Origin: Rhodobacteraceae bacterium UBA3087
Lineage (GTDB): Bacteria > Pseudomonadota > Alphaproteobacteria > Rhodobacterales > Rhodobacteraceae
Direction of reading: 5' to 3'
DNA: 7,415 nt
NCBI GenBank assembly: GCA_002367285.1
Contig: DFBF01000175.1
Location: 1-7,415, forward strand
Position 1 is the first letter of the stretch. Each line of letters begins with the position of its first letter. This document shows positions 1 through 4,623 of the stretch, piece after piece. The notes below the pieces were generated by a model, which worked only from the letters and a program-made list of their open reading frames with translations, made no database searches and was not told the DNA's origin. The position numbers and the translations under genes were made by a program.

Positions 1-63
1 GAGGGGGGAACCTGACTGGTTATCTAGGGTTCATGTGCGGTCCGTCTGTATGCGGTCAGGCGA

Positions 64-78
64 TTCGCAAAATGCGAA
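64..78. promoter_or_regulatory. Perfect inverted repeat TTCGCA-AAA-TGCGAA, candidate operator
   Basis: Two 6-base arms, TTCGCA and TGCGAA, are exact reverse complements around a 3-base AAA centre. The size and symmetry fit a site for a dimeric helix-turn-helix protein, and the next gene downstream encodes one, so autoregulation is a reasonable guess. It lies more than 200 bases before the chosen start, which is far for a simple repressor site, so it could instead belong to a gene to the left. Confidence 0.4.
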
Positions 79-84
79 GAAAAA

Positions 85-166
85 TGCAAAACACGCATAA
101 CGAGTGCCCAATTCGAAGCGGACAGTGTCCAAAAGATAGCATCAACTCTGCAAAACTCGGTATAAC
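85..166 (+). repeat. Near-direct repeat of a TGCAAAAC..ATAAC block (85-101 and 149-166)
   Basis: The first copy reads TGCAAAACACGCATAAC and the second TGCAAAACTCGGTATAAC. They differ by two substitutions and one inserted base, and start 64 bases apart. The second copy ends in TATAAC, a good -10 match; the first ends in CATAAC. The pair could be a duplicated binding site or a duplicated promoter segment. No other stretch in the window was noticed to match it. Confidence 0.4.
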
Positions 167-272
167 TTTCTGTATTTGCAAGATAATCACAGTTGCACCC
201 GAACTGCCCAAAAAGACAGGTTGAGGTTGTGGGCCCCGCTGTGTTTTTTGATCATAGCACACCAGATGTAAC

Positions 273-278
273 GAGGAG
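273..278 (+). promoter_or_regulatory. Ribosome binding site GAGGAG for the XRE gene
   Basis: GAGGAG lies 7 bases before the ATG at 286. It decides the start: an in-frame TTG at 193 would add 31 residues that do not resemble the family and has no comparable site before it. Confidence 0.75.
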
Positions 279-285
279 CCTGCTG

Positions 286-654
286 ATGAAACATCCTGTC
301 GATGTCCATGTCGGAAAACGCATTCGCCACCGCCGGTGGATGGTCGGGATGACGCAACAGCAATTGGCCGAAAAGGTCGGAATCAAATTTCAGCAGATTC
401 AGAAGTATGAAACGGGCATGAACCGGGTCAGCGCGTCTCGGCTCTGGGATATTTCTGAGGCCCTGTCGGTGCCGATCAGCTTCTTCTTCGAAGGGCTCGA
501 GGCGGACACGGCCATGGAAGGCGGCAAAACCTTGCCCGGCGATATCCTGGCCGACAAGGAAGCCCTGGAACTGGTGCGCAGCTATTATGCAATCCCGGAA
601 AACCAACGCCGTCAATTGTTTGAGCTGGCCCGGGTCCTGTCCGACGCGGCCTAA
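286..654 (+). CDS. XRE-family helix-turn-helix transcriptional regulator
   Basis: A 122-residue DNA-binding protein of the Cro/C1 (XRE) type, presumably a cytoplasmic dimeric repressor. Residues about 10-68 form a complete HTH_3 domain: VGKRIRHRRWMVGMTQQQLA gives the first two helices, the stretch around KFQQIQKYETG (34-44) is the recognition helix and its end, and NRVSASRLWDISEALSVPISFFF (46-68) closes the domain. The remaining roughly 50 residues are a short acidic linker followed by a helix-rich tail (YAIPENQRRQLFELARVL, 99-116), common in small alphaproteobacterial XRE proteins. No ligand-binding or protease domain is present, so the signal it answers to cannot be read from sequence. The start at 286 is set by GAGGAG 7 bases upstream. 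hisN follows 75 bases later on the same strand, so co-transcription or control of hisN is possible but unproven. The family is confident; target genes are unknown. Confidence 0.9.
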   Translation: MKHPVDVHVGKRIRHRRWMVGMTQQQLAEKVGIKFQQIQKYETGMNRVSASRLWDISEALSVPISFFFEGLEADTAMEGGKTLPGDILADKEALELVRSYYAIPENQRRQLFELARVLSDAA

Positions 655-670
655 GCCGGCGCGTGACGCA

Positions 671-699
671 TTGACCCGAGGCTGGCCCGCCTGTACCGC
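671..699 (+). promoter_or_regulatory. Candidate promoter of hisN (TTGACC / TACCGC, 17-base spacer)
   Basis: TTGACC (671-676) is a strong -35 by alphaproteobacterial standards; TACCGC (694-699), exactly 17 bases on, is a weak -10. Transcription would start near 706, inside the inverted repeat at 696-719. The weak -10 keeps confidence low; hisN might instead be read through from the XRE gene. Confidence 0.35.
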
Positions 700-719
700 C
701 TGTGTCCAGACACAAGCGG
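696..719 (+). promoter_or_regulatory. Inverted repeat before hisN overlapping its ribosome binding site
   Basis: The core TGTGTC-CA-GACACA (701-714) is a perfect palindrome. It extends outward through one mismatched pair (C700/A715) to CCGC (696-699) and GCGG (716-719). In RNA it would fold as 4 pairs, one mismatch, 5 pairs and a CCAG loop, and its last two bases are the first two of the GGAGG ribosome binding site (718-722). In DNA it overlaps the predicted start of transcription, the classical place for a repressor. No T-run follows, so a terminator is unlikely. Confidence 0.5.
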
Positions 720-729
720 AGGCTGGATA

Positions 730-1527
730 ATGTTGACCGACACTCTGAAAACCGAACTTGAGGCTTGCGCTCACACGCTGGCCGATGCGGCGCGTTTGAC
801 GATCCTGCCCTATTTCCGTTCGGTCGGGCTTGAGGCGGACAACAAGGACGCGGCGGGATTTGATCCGGTGACCGAGGCGGATCGCGCGGCGGAACGTGCC
901 ATGCGCGCGGTGCTGGCCGAATTGCGTCCCGAGGACGGTATCCTGGGCGAAGAATACGGCACAACCGAGGGGCGCAGCGGCCTGACCTGGGTGCTGGACC
1001 CGATCGACGGAACCCGCGCGTTCCTGTCGGGCACACCCACCTGGGGCGTGCTGATTGCGGTGATGAACGACAGTGGTCCGCTGATGGGCTTGGTCGACCA
1101 ACCCTTTATTGGCGAACGGTTTTTCGGGGGATTTGAGGCGGCATGGGTCGATGGCCCAACGGGGCGACAGGAATTGTCCACACGTGGGCCGCGCCCGTTG
1201 GATCAGGCCATTTTGTTTACCACTTTTCCCGAGGTCGGCAGTGACGAAGAGCGTGCGGCGTTTCATGACCTGGCCGGGCAGGTTAAGCTCACCCGCTATG
1301 GTCTCGATTGTTACGCTTATGCGCTGGTCGCTGCCGGACAGATTGACCTGGTGGTCGAGGCCGGGCTGGCCGCCTATGACATCCAGGGTCCGATGGCGGT
1401 GATTCAGGCCGCTGGCGGCATCGTGACGGATTGGACCGGCGGCCCCGTGCATATGGGCGGCCGAGTCGTGGCCGCAGCCAACCCTGAGATCCACGCGGCT
1501 GCTTTGGCGATTCTGTCCAAAGCATAG
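730..1527 (+). CDS. hisN: Histidinol-phosphatase, inositol monophosphatase family (HisN)
   Basis: This cytoplasmic Mg-dependent phosphatase removes phosphate from L-histidinol phosphate, the penultimate substrate of histidine synthesis (EC 3.1.3.15). The 265-residue length is typical of HisN. The metal and catalytic residues of the inositol monophosphatase fold are all present: Glu74 in ILGEEYG, Asp90 and Asp93 in WVLDPIDGTRAF (87-98), and Asp217 in AAYDIQGP, followed by the usual AAGGIVTDWTGGP near the C-terminus (227-239). The early DPVTEAD motif (45-51) is also family-typical. The start is fixed by GGAGG (718-722) 7 bases before the ATG. It lies 75 bases after the XRE gene, and no other his gene is in the window, as is common where histidine genes are dispersed. 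The family is certain. The substrate could in principle be inositol-1-phosphate or another small phosphate ester, but the sequence resembles HisN proteins of related bacteria more than SuhB-type enzymes. Confidence 0.9.
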   Translation: MLTDTLKTELEACAHTLADAARLTILPYFRSVGLEADNKDAAGFDPVTEADRAAERAMRAVLAELRPEDGILGEEYGTTEGRSGLTWVLDPIDGTRAFLSGTPTWGVLIAVMNDSGPLMGLVDQPFIGERFFGGFEAAWVDGPTGRQELSTRGPRPLDQAILFTTFPEVGSDEERAAFHDLAGQVKLTRYGLDCYAYALVAAGQIDLVVEAGLAAYDIQGPMAVIQAAGGIVTDWTGGPVHMGGRVVAAANPEIHAAALAILSKA

Positions 1528-1533
1528 CGCTCC

Positions 1534-1613
1534 CGCCCATCGGAGCCGCCTTCGGCGTCGCCTTTGGTTGGGCGTGGCCGCGCCTGCGGCGCGGCAGACG
1601 TCGCTCGGATGGC
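1534..1613. repeat. Structured GC-rich intergenic element with nested inverted repeats
   Basis: Immediately after hisN, several inverted repeats are nested. GCCGCGCC-TGC-GGCGCGGC (1577-1595) is a perfect 8-bp stem with a 3-base loop; GCCG-CCTT-CGGC (1545-1556) is a small hairpin; CGCCCA (1534-1539) pairs with TGGGCG (1569-1574); alternatively CCATCGGAGC (1537-1546) pairs at 9 of 10 positions with GCTCGGATGG (1603-1612). These cannot all form at once. The layout resembles an intergenic palindromic repeat or a structured 3' end of the hisN transcript. No T-run follows directly. Whether it recurs elsewhere in the genome cannot be told from this window. Confidence 0.5.
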
Positions 1614-1624
1614 AATGGCTTGTG

Positions 1625-1651
1625 GGGTTTGTCTCGCACCGGCATTTTTTT
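1625..1651 (+). terminator. Possible rho-independent terminator after hisN
   Basis: A run of seven T (1645-1651) is preceded by a weak stem: GTGGGG pairs with CTCGCAC around a TTTGT loop, with one bulged G. Five bases separate the stem from the T-run, which is loose for a classical terminator. The larger GC-rich palindromes just upstream may help. The T-run runs into TTGACA (1650-1655), which has no good -10 at the proper distance. Confidence 0.3.
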
Positions 1652-1663
1652 GACAAGTGTGTG

Positions 1664-1692
1664 TTGGCAGGGGCCGATCAGGCAGGTATTGC
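1664..1692 (+). promoter_or_regulatory. Candidate promoter for the 8-oxoguanine deaminase gene
   Basis: TTGGCA (1664-1669) and TATTGC (1687-1692) are separated by exactly 17 bases. Transcription would begin near 1699, at the perfect palindrome GCACGTGC (1700-1707), leaving a leader of about 75 bases to the ATG at 1774. The palindrome at the presumed start of transcription could be an operator. Confidence 0.35.
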
Positions 1693-1761
1693 TCGTAGAG
1701 CACGTGCGTCCTTTGCCCTTTCTGGCCGTGCCTTTCGTTGTCTCACCGAAATGGGCGTTCC

Positions 1762-1767
1762 AGGAGG
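1762..1767 (+). promoter_or_regulatory. Ribosome binding site AGGAGG for the 8-oxoguanine deaminase gene
   Basis: A consensus AGGAGG 6 bases before the ATG at 1774. It fixes the start there rather than at the in-frame TTG at 1738, which would add 12 residues ahead of the typical amidohydrolase N-terminus. Confidence 0.8.
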
Positions 1768-1773
1768 CAACGT

Positions 1774-3105
1774 ATGGAAATTCTTCTGAAAAATGCTGAT
1801 TCGGTTCTGCTGATGGACGATGCACAGCGCGAATTGTCGGGGGCGGATGTTCTGATCCGTGACGGCGTGATTGCGGCTGTCGGACATGGGTTGCAGACGG
1901 CTGGCGAGGTCGTGATGGCGACCGGCTGTGTCGTCACACCGGGTCTGGTGAATACGCATCACCATTTGTTCCAGACCCTGACGCGAGCGGTGCCAGGAGG
2001 GCAGGATGCGCTGTTGTTTGGCTGGTTGCAGGCGCTGTACCCGATTTGGTCGCGATTTGGCCCCGAGGAGATGCGGGTGTCGGCCATGGTGGGCTTGGCC
2101 GAACTGGCGCTGAGCGGTTGTAGCATGTCCTCGGATCATCTGTACCTGTATCCCAATGGCGCGCGGCTGGAAGACACGATCGAGGCCGCAAGCGCGGTCG
2201 GTTTGCGGTTTCATCCCACGCGGGGGGCCATGTCGATTGGCGAAAGCGACGGGGGTTTGCCGCCCGACAGTCTGGTGGAACGCGAGGCGGATATTCTGGA
2301 TGATTGCATCCGGGTCATAGATGCGTTTCACGATCCGCGCGAGGGGGCGATGGTGCGCGTCGGCGTGGCGCCCTGTTCGCCGTTTTCCGTCAGTCGCGAG
2401 CTGATGCGGGATGCCGCCATCCTGGCGCGCGACAAAGGGGTGATGTTGCACACGCACCTGGCTGAAAATGACGAAGATATCGCTTATTCGCTGGAAAAAT
2501 TCGGGTGTCGTCCGGGGCAGTATGCCGAGGACCTGGGCTGGACCGGTGATGATGTGTGGCATGCCCATTGTGTCAAACTGGACGGGCAGGAGATTGACCT
2601 GTTTGCGCGCTCGCGCACCGGGGTGGCGCATTGCCCGTGTTCGAATTGCCGTCTGGGATCGGGCATAGCGCCGGTGCGCCAGATGCGCGACGCAGGCGTC
2701 AAGGTTGGGCTGGGGGTCGATGGATCGGCCTCGAATGATGTTGGCAATCTGGTGGCTGAGGCGCGTCAGGCGATGCTGTTGCAGCGGGTGGCGCGCGGTG
2801 CGGATCAGATGTCATCGCGCGAGGCGTTGTGGATTGCAACGCGGGGCGGGGCCGAGGTGCTGGGGCGTGATGATTGCGGCCAGATCGCCGTGGGCAAGCG
2901 CGCCGATATCGCTGTTTGGGACGTGTCGGGCATTGCGGCTGCGGGGTCGTGGGACAAGGCGGCGCTGTTGCTGGCGGGACCGACCGGAGTGCGTGACCTG
3001 TTCGTTGAAGGGCGCCAAGTGGTGCGCGATGGGCAGATGGTCACGCTGGACCTGCCGCGTGTGGTTGAGCATCAGAACCGGCTGGCTGCACGGCTGATGG
3101 GGTGA
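1774..3105 (+). CDS. 8-oxoguanine deaminase, amidohydrolase family
   Basis: A 443-residue metal-dependent amidohydrolase of the Atz/Trz class, best read as 8-oxoguanine deaminase (EC 3.5.4.32), which hydrolyses oxidised guanine to urate and ammonia in the cytoplasm. The metal site is complete: His62 and His64 in NTHHHLFQT, His228 and Glu231 in LHTHLAEND, His265 in VWHAHCVKL and Asp316 in GLGVDGSASND. The opening strands (MEILLKNADSVLLMDD), the TPGLVNTHHH hinge and the C-terminal GQIAVGKRADIAVWDV (369-384) are the split beta-sandwich typical of the class. AHCPCSNCRLGSGIAPVRQM (285-304) fits the 8-oxoguanine deaminase/hydroxyatrazine hydrolase branch. It converges on a guanine deaminase gene, which supports a purine substrate. 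Relatives are often labelled hydroxydechloroatrazine ethylaminohydrolase (AtzB-like); that is the main alternative, and isocytosine or other aminopurines may also be accepted. The family is certain, the substrate probable. Confidence 0.85.
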   Translation: MEILLKNADSVLLMDDAQRELSGADVLIRDGVIAAVGHGLQTAGEVVMATGCVVTPGLVNTHHHLFQTLTRAVPGGQDALLFGWLQALYPIWSRFGPEEMRVSAMVGLAELALSGCSMSSDHLYLYPNGARLEDTIEAASAVGLRFHPTRGAMSIGESDGGLPPDSLVEREADILDDCIRVIDAFHDPREGAMVRVGVAPCSPFSVSRELMRDAAILARDKGVMLHTHLAENDEDIAYSLEKFGCRPGQYAEDLGWTGDDVWHAHCVKLDGQEIDLFARSRTGVAHCPCSNCRLGSGIAPVRQMRDAGVKVGLGVDGSASNDVGNLVAEARQAMLLQRVARGADQMSSREALWIATRGGAEVLGRDDCGQIAVGKRADIAVWDVSGIAAAGSWDKAALLLAGPTGVRDLFVEGRQVVRDGQMVTLDLPRVVEHQNRLAARLMG

Positions 3106-3217
3106 GCGAGCGCCGAGCGCAGCGAGGCCACCGTCAACGCCATATTATTTGACATAATTTGCACCTGCGGGGCGGGTGTGGATTTTCTGCGAAAATCCCT
3201 GGGCGCGGCGTTTGGGG
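3106..3217. other. Convergent intergenic region between two purine deaminase genes
   Basis: 112 bases separate two stop codons facing each other. They begin with a GAGCG/GCGAG-rich tract (3105-3127), continue with an AT-rich patch containing ATTAT-TTGAC-ATAAT (3144-3158), and hold the hairpin at 3180-3198. No open frame of interest was seen. The likely job is ending transcription from both sides. Confidence 0.5.
3180..3198. terminator. Perfect hairpin between convergent genes, possible two-way terminator
   Basis: GGATTTTC-TGC-GAAAATCC has two exact 8-base arms and a 3-base loop. It lies 75 bases past the stop of the + strand gene and 20 bases past the stop of guaD on the - strand, so it is better placed for guaD. 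The stem carries T4/A4 tracts in its arms but no T-run follows on either strand, so it may instead be an RNA-stabilising hairpin or a scattered intergenic repeat. Confidence 0.4.
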
Positions 3218-4498
3218 TCAGAGCGCCTTGCCGTTCACCCAGGTCGCGATCACTGCGCGGTCGTCTCCCATCATGATGGTTGGGAACACGGCCTGCCACA
3301 GGCTGTCTGCACGGGCTGCCCGTTGGGCAATGGCGGGGGTTGAGGCCAGGTCGATGATGGCCAGGTCCGCCTCCATTCCCGCCGCCAGTGTGCCGATGCG
3401 GTCGTCCATGCGCAGGGCGCGGGCAGATCCCGCCGTGGCCAGCCACCACAGTTGCGCCGGGTGCAGGGTGGTGCCGCGCAGGTGCGCCACCTCATAGGCC
3501 GCTGCCATGGTGCGCAGCATGGAAAAGGACGAGCCACCCCCGGTGTCGGTCGCCAGGCCAATCCGCTGGCCTTCGTCCATCAGCCCGCCCATGTCAAACA
3601 GGCCCGAGCCGATGAAGGTGTTCGAGGTCGGGCAGTGGATCAGGCTGGCATCCATTTCCTTGAGCCGGGCGCGTTCGCGGTCGGTCAGGTGGATCGCGTG
3701 GCCCATCAGGGCACCGGGCCCGGCCAAGCCGAAGCCCTCGTAGACATCCAGATAGTCGCGCGCCTGTGGGAACAGCTTGGCGACCCAGTCGATTTCTTCG
3801 ACCTGTTCCGAGATATGGGTTTGCATCAGGCAGTCGGGGTGTTCGCCCCACAGCGTGCCCAGGGCCGACAGTTGGTCGGGCGTCGAGGTGGGCGCAAAAC
3901 GCGGCGTGATGACATAGGACAGGCGGTCGGTGCCGTGCCATTGGGTCAACAGGGCCTTGCTGTCGTCATAAGCCGTCTGTGCCGAGTCGCGCAGCCCGTC
4001 GGGCGCGTTGCGATCCATGCAGGTCTTGCCCCCCAGTGCCCGCATTCCGCGCGCCTGTGCGGCGGTGAAATAGGCGTCCACGCTGGCCGGGTGGATGGTG
4101 CAATAGCTGACCGTCGTTGTGGTGCCATTCGCCGTCACAAGGTCGAAATAGGTGTTTGCGATCTGCGCCGCGTGGGCCGGGTCGTGAAACCGGATTTCTT
4201 CAGGAAAGGTATAACTGTTCAGCCAGTCGATCAGCCGCTTGCCCCAGCTGGCGATGATCGCCGTCTGGGGGTAATGCACATGGGCGTCGATGAACCCGGG
4301 TGAAATCAGCGCGTCGCCATAATCCGTCACTTGGGCGAGCGGGTGAGTCTGGCGCAGACGGTCTGCCGGGCCGACCGCTGTGATTCTGCCACCGTCGATC
4401 GCCACCGCGCCATGGCTGTGGTGTTGGACGACTTCTTCGGGGTCCGCATGGAATGGGTCGCCGGTAAAGCTCAGGGTCTGGCCAAGGATCAGCTGCAT
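3218..4498 (-). CDS. guaD: Guanine deaminase (GuaD)
   Basis: This zinc amidohydrolase deaminates guanine to xanthine and ammonia (EC 3.5.4.3), the entry of guanine into purine breakdown. Counting from the ATG at 4498 it has 426 residues, close to the E. coli enzyme. The ligands are all visible: His73, His75 and Gln78 in PGFIDAHVHYPQT, Arg200 in ITPRFAPT, His228 and Glu231 in MQTHISEQ, His267 in MGHAIHL and Asp318 in ATDTGGGSSFSML. The last motif, together with HCPTSNTFIGSGLFDM (288-303), is diagnostic for GuaD over other amidohydrolases. The start is open: the ATG at 4498 has GAGAG 8 bases upstream and an N-terminus (MQLILGQTLSF) like relatives; an in-frame ATG at 4513 adds MRVTD and would suit a nearly leaderless message. 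The gene converges with the 8-oxoguanine deaminase gene and is divergent from mgtE. The identification is firm. Confidence 0.95.
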   Translation of the reverse strand: MQLILGQTLSFTGDPFHADPEEVVQHHSHGAVAIDGGRITAVGPADRLRQTHPLAQVTDYGDALISPGFIDAHVHYPQTAIIASWGKRLIDWLNSYTFPEEIRFHDPAHAAQIANTYFDLVTANGTTTTVSYCTIHPASVDAYFTAAQARGMRALGGKTCMDRNAPDGLRDSAQTAYDDSKALLTQWHGTDRLSYVITPRFAPTSTPDQLSALGTLWGEHPDCLMQTHISEQVEEIDWVAKLFPQARDYLDVYEGFGLAGPGALMGHAIHLTDRERARLKEMDASLIHCPTSNTFIGSGLFDMGGLMDEGQRIGLATDTGGGSSFSMLRTMAAAYEVAHLRGTTLHPAQLWWLATAGSARALRMDDRIGTLAAGMEADLAIIDLASTPAIAQRAARADSLWQAVFPTIMMGDDRAVIATWVNGKAL

Positions 4499-4526
4499 GT
4501 CGGTCACTCTCATAGGGGCGTCCGTC

Positions 4527-4555
4527 AGGGTAGGGGGCCAAATTGCCCGTTGCAA
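4527..4555 (-). promoter_or_regulatory. Candidate guaD promoter (TTGCAA / TACCCT, 17-base spacer)
   Basis: Read on the - strand, TTGCAA (4555-4550) is followed after exactly 17 bases by TACCCT (4532-4527). Transcription would start near 4520, giving a leader of about 7 bases to the ATG at 4513 or about 22 to the ATG at 4498. The second fits normal initiation with the GAGAG site and favours the shorter protein. Confidence 0.4.
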
Positions 4556-4569
4556 TCACCTTTGCCCTG

Positions 4570-4598
4570 TTTCTTTCCCGTGCGCTCTGTCCTATGGT
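4570..4598 (+). promoter_or_regulatory. Candidate mgtE promoter (TTTCTT / TATGGT, 17-base spacer)
   Basis: TATGGT (4593-4598) matches four of six -10 positions and has TTTCTT (4570-4575) 17 bases upstream as a poor -35. The start would be near 4605, leaving a leader of about 19 bases that still holds the AGGGGG ribosome binding site (4613-4618). Such a leader is far too short for a magnesium-sensing riboswitch. Confidence 0.3.
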
Positions 4599-4623
4599 CC
4601 GGCGCGACGAACAGGGGGCGGCC

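Larger units (their letters stand above)
1..285. other. AT-richer intergenic region upstream of the XRE regulator gene
   Basis: No convincing gene lies here. A short open frame at 33-224 has no good ribosome binding site and a composition unlike the real genes. The stretch is visibly richer in A and T than the genes that follow. It contains a perfect inverted repeat (64-78), a short palindrome GGACA-G-TGTCC (120-130), a near-direct repeat (85-101 and 149-166), TGCGGTC twice with starts 15 bases apart (36-42 and 51-57), and two -10-like boxes, TATAAC (161-166) and GATAAT (182-187), neither with a good -35. A run of six T follows GC-rich DNA at 244-249, without a clear stem. The simplest reading is the control region of the XRE gene; what lies to the left is outside the window. 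Confidence 0.6.

Noticed and set aside
33..224. Small 63-codon frame with several cysteines near the left edge
   Set aside because: AGGG lies only 3 bases before the ATG, the codon use is unlike the neighbours, and the frame overlaps repeats and promoter-like boxes; nothing supports translation.
193..285. TTG start extending the XRE protein by 31 residues
   Set aside because: GAGGAG at 273-278 is well placed for the ATG at 286, and the extra residues do not look like an HTH family N-terminus.
187..1656. Long open frame on the - strand opposite the XRE gene and hisN (489 codons)
   Set aside because: It is a shadow of GC-rich coding DNA: the protein is rich in Arg, His, Gln and Pro with no domain, and the + strand genes have clear motifs and ribosome binding sites.
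1678..2631. Open frame on the - strand opposite the 8-oxoguanine deaminase gene (317 codons)
   Set aside because: Antisense shadow with no motif; the + strand frame has all amidohydrolase residues.
3452..4303. Open frame on the + strand opposite guaD (283 codons)
   Set aside because: Antisense shadow of guaD with no domain and no ribosome binding site.
4514..4623. Magnesium riboswitch ahead of mgtE
   Set aside because: The gap to guaD is about 110-125 bases, must also hold two promoters, and the likely mgtE leader is about 20 bases with no extended stem.
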